Shown piece after piece: positions 8,319 to 16,371 of a stretch of DNA of 57,302 bases (position 1 is its first letter; the number at the start of each line of letters is the position of its first letter). Below the pieces are notes generated by a model that was given only the letters and a program-made list of their open reading frames with translations, was not told the origin of the DNA and did no database searches. Source of the DNA: an uncultured Candidatus Actinomarina sp. (lineage in GTDB: Bacteria > Actinomycetota > Acidimicrobiia > Actinomarinales > Actinomarinaceae); assembly GCA_902555055.1 (NCBI GenBank), contig CACDQN010000007.1:1-57302 (forward strand), given 5' to 3'. Made by a program: the position numbers and the translations under genes.

Positions 8319-9615
8319 CTGCCCATTCTTCTTCACTGATTCTTTTATCCATATCTACAGACCTTAACAAAAGGGCTCCAATTAAAAAGAATGATGTGAT
8401 TACAGGAAGCGATAATCTTGGATTTCCAGTTGATGCACTCACATAAGCATATATTAGTGGACCCCAGATTGCAGAAAATCTAGAGAGTACTGAAAAGAAT
8501 CCCATAAACTCTCCTTCAGCACCCTTAGGCAACATGGCTGCATAGACACTTCTACTAACTGATTGAAGACCACCCATTCCCATCGCAGTGACTACTCCCA
8601 TTAAAATAACAGGGATCAATTGTTTCTCTGGGACAAAGTATGCTGCATTACCAACTAAGAAAAGCAAAAACATTGTGTAATATAATACATTTTTTTGACC
8701 TATTCTAGAAGCAAGGTTTCCAGCTAATTTTGCACCAAAGTAGGCTACAAATTGAACAACTAAAAATACAATTAGCACTTGTGTTTGATCCAGAAGTAAT
8801 ACTTCTGTAAAAAATGCAGCAGACATATTAATTAATGTTTGTAAGCCATCCCAGAAAAATATGTACGCAACTAAGAAGTACATTAGGAAAGGAAACTGTT
8901 TTATTTTTTTCAATGTTTTGAAGTTCCTACTGTAAGCATTTCCTATGGAAGTTTTTTCAGTATTCGATTTTGTTTCAACAATATTCATTCTAGAAAAGCT
9001 AAACACTGAGAATATGAGCCACCAGATACCTGCAAGAGTTATTGCAATTCTTGATGCTAATGCAGTATCTATTCCAAGAAGATCGGGACCGAGAAGAATT
9101 ATTACAAAAGATAATATTAGTTGTGTCCCACCACCTAGGTATCCAAGTGCGTATCCTCTTGCAGAAACAGCATCAATCGTATCATCAGTTGTAATATCTT
9201 TTAGAACACTATCATAAAAAACATTGGAACCAGTGGCACCAAACTGTGCTAAAAAGTAAATGCCCAGAGTTAATATTACATCACCTGATGTTGCAAAATA
9301 AAATGAAGATGCAAACACAGCACCACCATAAGCAAAGATTTTAAAGAACCTCATTCTGTTGCCAGACATGTCACCAATTGCACCAATTGTTGGCATTATT
9401 AAGAAAAATATAAATAAAGCAGAACCAATAGCAAATCCCCAGACCTCAGCTCCTGTATAAATGTTTCCTCTAAATTCGAACCCTTCTTCAGGTACAACTA
9501 CGCTAACGAAGTAGACCGGCAGCACCGCTCCTAATGTAGTTGTTTCATAAGCTGATTTGGCCCAGTCATACATAGACCATCCAAATATCGTTCTTTTGTT
9601 ATTCTTTTCGTTCAT
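8311..9615 (-). CDS. UMF1/Atg22-like MFS transporter (second copy)
   Basis: 434 aa, about twelve transmembrane segments. The N-terminus carries GWSMYDWAKSAYETT, the UMF1-family hallmark, and a conserved MGMGGLQSVSRSVYAAMLP block lies in the second half. It is a distant paralogue of the transporter at 5012. A strong Shine-Dalgarno run (AAGGGGGG) sits about five bases before the ATG, unlike most transcript-leading genes here. It is a single gene facing folD and diverging from ychF. Substrate unknown; solute efflux is the family expectation. Confidence 0.85.
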   Translation of the reverse strand: MNEKNNKRTIFGWSMYDWAKSAYETTTLGAVLPVYFVSVVVPEEGFEFRGNIYTGAEVWGFAIGSALFIFFLIMPTIGAIGDMSGNRMRFFKIFAYGGAVFASSFYFATSGDVILTLGIYFLAQFGATGSNVFYDSVLKDITTDDTIDAVSARGYALGYLGGGTQLILSFVIILLGPDLLGIDTALASRIAITLAGIWWLIFSVFSFSRMNIVETKSNTEKTSIGNAYSRNFKTLKKIKQFPFLMYFLVAYIFFWDGLQTLINMSAAFFTEVLLLDQTQVLIVFLVVQFVAYFGAKLAGNLASRIGQKNVLYYTMFLLFLVGNAAYFVPEKQLIPVILMGVVTAMGMGGLQSVSRSVYAAMLPKGAEGEFMGFFSVLSRFSAIWGPLIYAYVSASTGNPRLSLPVITSFFLIGALLLRSVDMDKRISEEEWAAS

Positions 9616-9732
9616 ATCCCCCCTTATTAAAGACTTTAATCAAAATATCTTGATGATGATGTCAAGAAATTTAATTTTAATTAGACAAACCACTATATTT
9701 ACTTATGTCTTGATTTAGACAAAGGGATAATA

Positions 9733-10824
9733 ATGGGATTTAAATGTGGAATTGTTGGCTTACCAAATGTCGGTAAATCTACGTTATTTAATGCACTAAC
9801 TCAAGCTGGTATAGAATCAGAAAACTACCCTTTCTGTACAATAGAGCCAAATGTTGGTGTTGTGCCAGTGAATGATTTTCGTCTAGAAAAATTAGCAAAA
9901 ATAGTAAATCCAAAAAAGATTTTGCCAACAACTATGGAGTTTGTTGATATCGCAGGATTAGTTGAGGGAGCATCAAAAGGAGAGGGTTTAGGCAATCAGT
10001 TCTTAATGAACATTAGGGAAACTGATGCCATAGTTCATGTAGTTCGTGCTTTTGAAGATGATGATATTGTTCATGTTTCAGGAAAAGTTTCACCTATCGA
10101 TGATATTGAGGTAATAAATACAGAATTAGTTTTAGCTGATTTAGCAACAGTTGAAAAACTTTATGATAAAGCTATTAAAAATACTAAGTCTGGCCAGAGA
10201 GACGGTATACCACTAAAGGTTTTACTAGAAAAAATTCTTCCAGTCCTTGAAGAAGGTCACAGTGTTCGTACGTTATCTTTTGATGAAGAAGAAATCAAGT
10301 TACTAAAAGGGTTTCAATTGCTTACAATTAAACCAATTTTGTATGTAGCTAATGTGAGTGAAGATGGTTTTGAAAATAATCCCCATCTTGATCAAATTGT
10401 AAACTATGCAAAAAGTCAAAATTCAAAAGTTGTTGCAATTTGCGCAAATATTGAAGCTGAGATATCTGAGTTGAGTACTGAAGAAAAGAAAGAGTTTCTA
10501 ATTGATATGGGACAAAATGAATCAGGTTTGGACCGACTCATTAAAGCTGGATATGAGCTTTTGGGTCTCCAAACTTATTTCACAGCTGGTCCACAAGAAG
10601 TTAAAGCATGGACAATAAATTTAGGTGATACAGCACCAAAAGCTGCAGGAAAAATTCATGGTGATTTTGAAAAAGGGTTTATTCGTGCTGAAACAATTGC
10701 ATTTGATGATTTTGTCGAACATGGTGGCGAAAAAGGCGCAAAAGAAGCTGGCAAGCTTAAAACAGAAGGAAAAGAATATATCGTTCAAGATGGAGATGTC
10801 TTACACTTTTTATTCAATAGTTAG
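9733..10824 (+). CDS. ychF: Redox-regulated ribosome-binding ATPase YchF
   Basis: OBG-family P-loop protein that binds ATP rather than GTP and associates with ribosomes. 363 aa, the standard length. The G1 loop is [15 protein letters not shown], followed by [32 protein letters not shown], a helical insert and the C-terminal TGS domain with [18 protein letters not shown] and the [17 protein letters not shown] end. A Shine-Dalgarno-like AAGGG precedes the ATG. It stands alone between divergent and downstream promoters. Confidence 0.97.
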   Translation: MGFKCGIVGLPNVGKSTLFNALTQAGIESENYPFCTIEPNVGVVPVNDFRLEKLAKIVNPKKILPTTMEFVDIAGLVEGASKGEGLGNQFLMNIRETDAIVHVVRAFEDDDIVHVSGKVSPIDDIEVINTELVLADLATVEKLYDKAIKNTKSGQRDGIPLKVLLEKILPVLEEGHSVRTLSFDEEEIKLLKGFQLLTIKPILYVANVSEDGFENNPHLDQIVNYAKSQNSKVVAICANIEAEISELSTEEKKEFLIDMGQNESGLDRLIKAGYELLGLQTYFTAGPQEVKAWTINLGDTAPKAAGKIHGDFEKGFIRAETIAFDDFVEHGGEKGAKEAGKLKTEGKEYIVQDGDVLHFLFNS

Positions 10825-10939
10825 AAATATTAAATCATAATAATATTCAAATAAACATTGCATTTTTACTGTTTTTACTCAAATTAATAATTTCAAACTA
10901 ATTCTTTCACTAAAATGAGAATATAGGATAATAAAACTC

Positions 10940-12343
10940 GTGAAAGTAATAATAGTAGGCGCGCATGGTGAAGCTAAAGAGCTAATCAATAGGATCAGCT
11001 CAGGTTGGTCTATTTCCGTCGTTGATATTGACCAGGATAAACTTAGAAATTTTACTACAAATAGGCAAATTGAAAAAATTCAAGGAGATGGTACCTCCGC
11101 ATTAGTTTTAAGAAAAGCTGGTTTAGATCAAGCAACAGCTGTTGTTACTCTTACGGTAGATGATGAAGTTAATCTTGAAATTTTAAAGATTGCAAAACAA
11201 AGCAATATCTTAAGATTATCTTCTGTAATTAACCAATCCGTAAATTTAAACAAATATAAAGAGATGGATGTTGAAGTAGTTGAGCCCAATATATTACTCG
11301 CTAGAAGATTTGAACATATACTTGAGCCAAGAAGAGTAGTTTCCCAGGCTTTCGCTGGGGGTCGAGCTGAGGCAATAGAGATTGAGATAAGTTCTGATAG
11401 CCCTGTAAGGGGAAAAACATTAAGAGAGATCGGATCTGATTATTATATTGTTGGAGCTCTTCTAAGAAAAGGGAAAGTAATTATACCTCATGGTGATACT
11501 GAAATTGAAACAGGTGACTTAGTTACAATTGTCTTACAATCAGGGGCATTTTCTAATGTTATAAATTTGTTCTCTGGTTCTGAATCAAGATTTCCTCTTG
11601 AGTTTGGTAAAGATGTTTTTGTAATACTAGAAAATGAAAATAACTTAAAGAACCTTTCTGAATCGGAGTTTTATATAAGAAACACTAAAGCAGCATCTTT
11701 ACAGCTTCTTACTAAAGAAGATTTATTTGAAAATAATTTAGAGACTACACAAGAAACACTTAAAGCTGTATTGAAAGACCAAGAATTTAATACAACATAT
11801 AAAAGTAAAATATCTAATAAAGATATAGATAAATTCATGAATGATAATTCTGTAGGTACTATCTTTTACCCGATTGAGGAGACTACTTCAAGAGCAAAAA
11901 TTAGATATATGTTAAATATTGCATCTAAAACGAATACACCAATTTTATTTTCTCGTTCGACTTATCCTTATAAAACAATTGGATTACTACTGAATAATAA
12001 TTTTGACGAAAATAGCTCAAATTCAATTGCATTTGATCTTGCTTCTGCAATGTCTTCGAATTTAGTTGCTATAAACATCAATCAACCCAAGTTTCTTCAA
12101 CAAGATAGCGAAAAACAACTTGCTGGTACAATTGAAAAATTGCAAGATCTTGCTCTTTCTCATGAGGTTCAATTAGATATTGAAACCCATGAGGGCAATG
12201 AAGCGAAAATATTTTCTGAGCAAACTTCAAAATTTGACCTCTCTATTGTCAGTTCAAGTGCTACACAAACATGGCAAGGGCGTAAAATCGTAGAGTTTGT
12301 TTCTAAAAATTCTAAATGTTCAGTACTTTATATTCCCGGATAA
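10940..12343 (+). CDS. TrkA/RCK-type regulator with C-terminal USP-like domain
   Basis: 467 aa cytoplasmic protein. Residues 1-130 form a TrkA-N/RCK Rossmann domain (VVDIDQDKL, QGDGTSALVLRKAGLDQA), residues about 140-215 a TrkA-C domain (SPVRGKTLREIG, HGDTEIETGDLVTIV). The rest looks like a universal-stress-type fold ending in CSVLYIPG. The nucleotide loop reads GAHGEAKE, lacking the full GxGxxG. The start is GTG. A membrane antiporter follows 3 nt later, so this is probably its ligand-sensing subunit, encoded separately rather than fused. Ion identity (K+ or Na+) is not determinable. Confidence 0.75.
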   Translation: MKVIIVGAHGEAKELINRISSGWSISVVDIDQDKLRNFTTNRQIEKIQGDGTSALVLRKAGLDQATAVVTLTVDDEVNLEILKIAKQSNILRLSSVINQSVNLNKYKEMDVEVVEPNILLARRFEHILEPRRVVSQAFAGGRAEAIEIEISSDSPVRGKTLREIGSDYYIVGALLRKGKVIIPHGDTEIETGDLVTIVLQSGAFSNVINLFSGSESRFPLEFGKDVFVILENENNLKNLSESEFYIRNTKAASLQLLTKEDLFENNLETTQETLKAVLKDQEFNTTYKSKISNKDIDKFMNDNSVGTIFYPIEETTSRAKIRYMLNIASKTNTPILFSRSTYPYKTIGLLLNNNFDENSSNSIAFDLASAMSSNLVAININQPKFLQQDSEKQLAGTIEKLQDLALSHEVQLDIETHEGNEAKIFSEQTSKFDLSIVSSSATQTWQGRKIVEFVSKNSKCSVLYIPG

Positions 12344-12346
12344 AAT

Positions 12347-13495
12347 ATGGAAGAATTTCAAGCTGAGTCGTTGGTCATTATTTCATTAGGTGCATTTATA
12401 TTGCCTCTTTTAGCTCAAAGAATCAAGATTCCTGGAATAGTTCTTGAAATTGCATACGGTATTACCGTCGGGCCAATTTTAGGAATTGTAGAAACTTCTG
12501 AGTTTATATCTGGTTTAGCAATTCTTGGATTTTTGTTATTAATGTTCTTATCGGGTTTTGAAATTGAATTAGAAACTTTTAGAGAAAAAGGCCTAAGAAC
12601 GTTAGCATTGCCGATGTCAATATACCTTTTAACTGTTGGAACTTCATTTTATTTAATATCTAGCTTAGGATATCCAATCTTTTTAGCATTAGTTCTATGT
12701 ACAACAAGTGTAGACATTGTTATAACAATTCTTAGAAGTGATGACACCATTAAAACAAATTATGGCCAAACCTTATTTATGGTTGCTTTACTTGCAGATA
12801 TTCTCACCTTATTGGCAGCCACTGTATATGCTTCTTTCATAAGAGCAGGCGGTCTGTCACTCTCTAACTTAAATGTTATTCTATATTTCATAGTTGTAAT
12901 CCTCATTTTAAGAATTATTAGAAGGGTTGCTTGGTGGAATCCTCAACTATTTTCAAGGATGTTTGATGGAAATGATCCAGACGAATTAGGAATCAGAAGC
13001 TCCCTAGCTTTGATGCTTACATTAGTTGGAGTATCTGTCATATTTGATATTGAGCCAATACTTGGTGCATTTTTAGCAGGTACAATTTTTGCATTTATAT
13101 TTTCCAACAGGGGAACTCTTGAAAGCAGCCTAAAGGGATTTTCATATGGTTTCTTAATTCCAATATTTTTTATAAATATTGGTCTAAATTATGATATTAA
13201 TGTTTTTAGTGAGACTCAGTTTTTTGTTGAAGTAGGCTACCTTTTCTTGATAGCTGTGGGTGTTAAATTTATACCTTCTTTACTCTTAGTTTTTTCAAAG
13301 ATAAAAGTTAGGGATATTGTTGCAGGCGGATTCTTGCTGTCAGCTCGATTTAGTTTGATTATTGCTATGGCAGAAATTGGGGTTCATCTAGATTTAATAA
13401 CTGTAGAACTTGAGCAGCAAATCATACTTCTTGCAGTAATTACAGCAACCTTTTCACCAATTTTATTTAGAATTTTTAGAAGCAAAACAACTTAA
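12347..13495 (+). CDS. CPA2-type cation:proton antiporter (Kef-like)
   Basis: 382 aa with about 11-12 hydrophobic segments and no soluble C-terminal domain. The pattern LPLLAQRIKIPGIVLEIAYGITVGP, then LLMFLSGFEIELE and EPILGAFLAGTIF match the Na+/H+ exchanger domain of Kef/CPA2 transporters. The RCK regulatory domain that KefC carries in cis is encoded immediately upstream here. The stop overlaps the start of the DUF368 gene by one base, giving a three-gene operon. Likely role: potassium or sodium export coupled to protons for pH or osmotic control. Confidence 0.85.
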   Translation: MEEFQAESLVIISLGAFILPLLAQRIKIPGIVLEIAYGITVGPILGIVETSEFISGLAILGFLLLMFLSGFEIELETFREKGLRTLALPMSIYLLTVGTSFYLISSLGYPIFLALVLCTTSVDIVITILRSDDTIKTNYGQTLFMVALLADILTLLAATVYASFIRAGGLSLSNLNVILYFIVVILILRIIRRVAWWNPQLFSRMFDGNDPDELGIRSSLALMLTLVGVSVIFDIEPILGAFLAGTIFAFIFSNRGTLESSLKGFSYGFLIPIFFINIGLNYDINVFSETQFFVEVGYLFLIAVGVKFIPSLLLVFSKIKVRDIVAGGFLLSARFSLIIAMAEIGVHLDLITVELEQQIILLAVITATFSPILFRIFRSKTT

Positions 13496-14397
13496 TGAAA
13501 TTTAACAAGTCATTATTCTTTAAGGGAATGTTAATGGGTGTTGCTGAAATCATACCTGGTGTTTCAGGAGGAACACTTGCTTTCATTACAGGTATTTATA
13601 AAGAGTTAATCGATTCTATAAAATCTATTAATTTAGAATCACTTAAGTTATTATTTAAATTTCAATTTAAAAAATTCTGGTTCCAAATAAATGGAAATTT
13701 TTTATCTACTTTATTAATGGGTATGATTATATCTATCCTGATACTCTCAAGATTTATTACTTTTCTACTAGATAGCCACCACTTTAAAATTTGGGGATTA
13801 TTTTTTGGATTAATAATATCTTCAGCATTTATTATTTTTAAGAGTATTAGCAAATTAACTCCTGTGTCATATTTGTTACTTGCTTTAGGGTTAGTTTCAT
13901 CAGGATACATCTCCTTAGTTGCACCATCATCAACACCAAATACCAATATTTATATATTCCTCTCAGGTGCAATTGCAATATCAGCTATGATTCTTCCAGG
14001 AATAAGCGGATCCTTTATACTTGTTTTTCTTTCTAAGTATGAATTTATATTGACCTCATTAAATTCTTTCGAAATAAATGTCCTTACAGTTTTTTTAGGT
14101 GGATGTATTGCAGGTTTAGTTACATTTAGTAGATTATTATCCTATCTTTTCAAAAATTATTATGACAGTGTAATCAGTATTTTGGTTGGATTTCTTTTTG
14201 GGTCTTTAATAAAAATTTGGCCATTTTATGAAACTATTGAATTCAATCAAGATAATGAACCGTTATACACTAATCCAGTTTTACCTAATAATTATCAGAC
14301 ACCAGAGTTTATTTATTTTTTAATATTTGTAATTGTTGGTATTTTATCGATTTGGTTAATAGAAAAGAAATTTATAGGAATTGGTAAAGAAAATTAA
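13495..14397 (+). CDS. popT: DUF368 family membrane protein (PopT-type polyprenyl-phosphate translocase)
   Basis: 300 aa, about eight membrane segments arranged as two internal halves. Each half has a re-entrant-like motif: GVAEIIPGVSGGTLAFITG near residue 16 and AISAMILPGISGSFILVFL near residue 160. This duplication is the DUF368 signature. DUF368 proteins (PopT) are established as recycling flippases for undecaprenyl phosphate, the carrier lipid for cell-wall precursors. It overlaps the antiporter stop by one base. Family membership is clear; the exact role in this organism is inferred. Confidence 0.85.
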   Translation: MKFNKSLFFKGMLMGVAEIIPGVSGGTLAFITGIYKELIDSIKSINLESLKLLFKFQFKKFWFQINGNFLSTLLMGMIISILILSRFITFLLDSHHFKIWGLFFGLIISSAFIIFKSISKLTPVSYLLLALGLVSSGYISLVAPSSTPNTNIYIFLSGAIAISAMILPGISGSFILVFLSKYEFILTSLNSFEINVLTVFLGGCIAGLVTFSRLLSYLFKNYYDSVISILVGFLFGSLIKIWPFYETIEFNQDNEPLYTNPVLPNNYQTPEFIYFLIFVIVGILSIWLIEKKFIGIGKEN

Positions 14398-14414
14398 GCT
14401 ATTAAAATAGAATT

Positions 14415-14552
14415 ATGAGATTAGGATTACCAGAGTTATTAATAATTTTATCAATTTTATTATTATTGTTTGGTGCAAAAAGACTTCCAGGATTAGCAAA
14501 ATCATTAGGTAAATCTACAAAAGAATTCAAATCTGCACTTGAAGAAGAATAA
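14415..14552 (+). CDS. tatA: Twin-arginine translocase subunit TatA (45 aa)
   Basis: Short gene of 45 codons. The translation starts MRLGLPELLIIL, continues with a single hydrophobic helix, then LFGAKRLPGLAKSLGKS and an amphipathic, Lys-rich helix ending in EFKSALEEE. This is the TatA pattern (PELLIIL-x-LLLFGAKRLP). It lies 17 nt after the DUF368 gene and overlaps the following cytochrome gene by 14 nt. tatB/tatC are not in the window. It forms the pore component exporting folded proteins. Confidence 0.88.
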   Translation: MRLGLPELLIILSILLLLFGAKRLPGLAKSLGKSTKEFKSALEEE

Positions 14553-14847
14553 TTTTAACAAATTTGTACTAATAGCTATTTGTTTATTAGTGAGTGCTTG
14601 CTCTCAAGAACCAATCCAAGAGCTTTCTTCTGGTCAAGCGGTGTATGAAGCAAGATGTTCAGCTTGTCACGGACCAAACCTTGAGGGCAGGGTAGGACCA
14701 GCACTTGATGCAAATAGTCCATCTGCCTCAATGCCAGATTCTTATTGGATTCAAACTATAACAAAAGGTAAAGGATCAATGCCAGCCCAAAGACTTACAG
14801 ACAATGAAGTTGAGTTAGTTATTGAATATATTAAGTCAAAGTATTAA
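14539..14847 (+). CDS. Lipoprotein c-type cytochrome
   Basis: 102 aa. N-terminal Lys-rich region, hydrophobic helix and lipobox VSAC predict a lipid-anchored exported protein (mature Cys about residue 21). The heme motif is CSACH at about residue 40, and the distal methionine is probably in KGSMPAQRLTDNEVELVIEYI, the class I cytochrome c6/cL-like end. It is an electron carrier at the outer face of the membrane. The TTG start overlaps tatA by 14 nt. Its 3' end overlaps the opposing malQ by 17 nt. Confidence 0.85.
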   Translation: MKKNNFNKFVLIAICLLVSACSQEPIQELSSGQAVYEARCSACHGPNLEGRVGPALDANSPSASMPDSYWIQTITKGKGSMPAQRLTDNEVELVIEYIKSKY

Positions 14848-16318
14848 ATCTAGAAGATTCTTTATTTAATTCTTTTAACTTATCCAAGCCTTCATGCAGA
14901 GAATCTAAATGACTAACTCTCCATTTCCAATTATTTTTCTGTGTTCCGGGTAAATTAAACCTTGCTTCTATACCAAGTTCTAAAATATCTTGAATATTAG
15001 TTACAGCTAATATGCTTGGTGTCCTCCATGTAAGTTCAATAAAGTTCCAAACTTCAGAGTTATTTGAAATATTTAAGTCATTTACGTAATTGTTATAAAA
15101 CATAATTTGTTTTGCTTCAGCTTCACTTAGCCATTGTTTGACAGTAGGACTGTCATGAGTTCCTGTATAAGCAACAACATTTTCCTTCCATTGTTTCGGA
15201 TGTATTTCGTTATGTTCAGCATTGTTTGGGATTCTTTGTTGTAGCACTTTCATGCCTGGAATATTGTAATCATTTAGAACTTGATCTGTTTCATCTAGTT
15301 CTACACCCAAATCTTCTGCCAATACTTTTGAGAAATCAACTCTATCTTTTATAGACTTAAAAAATGTATCCCACGGACCAGATCTCCAATGACCATTCAG
15401 TGCTTTTTCTCCATAAGGTATTGCCCAAAACTTAAAAAATCCTATAAAGTGATCAATTCTTAACAAATCGAACTTATCTAGATTATTATTTAATTTATTA
15501 ATCCAATATTCATAATTCTGTTTTAAATGTTCTTCCCAATCATAAAGGGCCGTATTCCAAATTTGTCCTTCTGTAGTAAAATCATCTGGTACTGCTCCTG
15601 ATACAAATCCCATATTATAATTTTCATCTAAATCAAAAAGAGATTTGTTTAGCCATACATCAGCTGAGTTATGGTTAACATATATCGGAATGTCTCCTAG
15701 AACAGATATATTTTTTTCATTTGCATATTTCTTTATTGAACGCCATTGATAATTAAATTCATATTGTAGAAATATATGTTTATTTATAATCTTTGGATAT
15801 TTTTCCATTACTAACTCAAAAAGATTATCTGAGTAACTTTGATACTCATTTTCCCAATGATTCCATTCTTTGTTGAGGGCTTCACTAATGGTTATAAATG
15901 TTATATGTTTTCTTATATCTTCATTTTCGAGAAAATTTTCATAAGATTTTTCTTTTCTATTTACCTTTTTTGCTAATTTATCAAATAAATGATCTTTAAG
16001 TTTGTAAACATTTGCATAATCAACATAATCTTTTGGTAAATCTTTAAAGATTTCTAAATCCTCTTTATCTAAAATGTTATTTTCCAGGTTTTCCAATGAA
16101 ACAATATATGGATTTCCCAGCAAAGAAGATTTACTTGAGTAAGGAGAGTATTCAACATTATCTGTTATGCCTAAGGGGAGTACTTGCCAAACTTTAGTTC
16201 CTGAGCTTGATAGTAAGTCAATGAATTCATAGCTGTGCTCTCCAAAATCACCAATACCTAAATTACTCGGTAATGATGTTGGGTGAAAAATTAATCCACT
16301 GCTTCTTTTTAAATCCAT
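14831..16318 (-). CDS. malQ: 4-alpha-glucanotransferase (amylomaltase)
   Basis: Transfers maltodextrin segments between glucans and releases glucose; GH77, 495 aa as usual. N-terminal RSSGLIFHPTSLPSNLGIGDFG is the family start. The catalytic aspartate lies in DLLRIDHFIGFFKFWAIP, the acid in VLAEDLGV and the third carboxylate in TGTHDSPTVKQWL. It is divergent from the alpha-amylase gene, with 53 bases between the two starts that must hold both promoters. Together with malE/F/G it forms a maltodextrin-use locus. Confidence 0.95.
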   Translation of the reverse strand: MDLKRSSGLIFHPTSLPSNLGIGDFGEHSYEFIDLLSSSGTKVWQVLPLGITDNVEYSPYSSKSSLLGNPYIVSLENLENNILDKEDLEIFKDLPKDYVDYANVYKLKDHLFDKLAKKVNRKEKSYENFLENEDIRKHITFITISEALNKEWNHWENEYQSYSDNLFELVMEKYPKIINKHIFLQYEFNYQWRSIKKYANEKNISVLGDIPIYVNHNSADVWLNKSLFDLDENYNMGFVSGAVPDDFTTEGQIWNTALYDWEEHLKQNYEYWINKLNNNLDKFDLLRIDHFIGFFKFWAIPYGEKALNGHWRSGPWDTFFKSIKDRVDFSKVLAEDLGVELDETDQVLNDYNIPGMKVLQQRIPNNAEHNEIHPKQWKENVVAYTGTHDSPTVKQWLSEAEAKQIMFYNNYVNDLNISNNSEVWNFIELTWRTPSILAVTNIQDILELGIEARFNLPGTQKNNWKWRVSHLDSLHEGLDKLKELNKESSRFNTLT

Positions 16319-16371
16319 ACCACTCTAAATATAGAGTATATAATAATATTTTTAAGGTAAATTTAAGTCTT

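Noticed and set aside
9616-9732. Possible riboswitch or RNA in the gap before ychF
   Set aside because: Only a 5-bp CTTGA/TCAAG pairing is visible; no recognisable RNA family.
16273-16371. N-terminal extension of the amylase
   Set aside because: It would overlap malQ on the other strand, is not amylase-like, and a better ATG with a -10 box exists at 16372.
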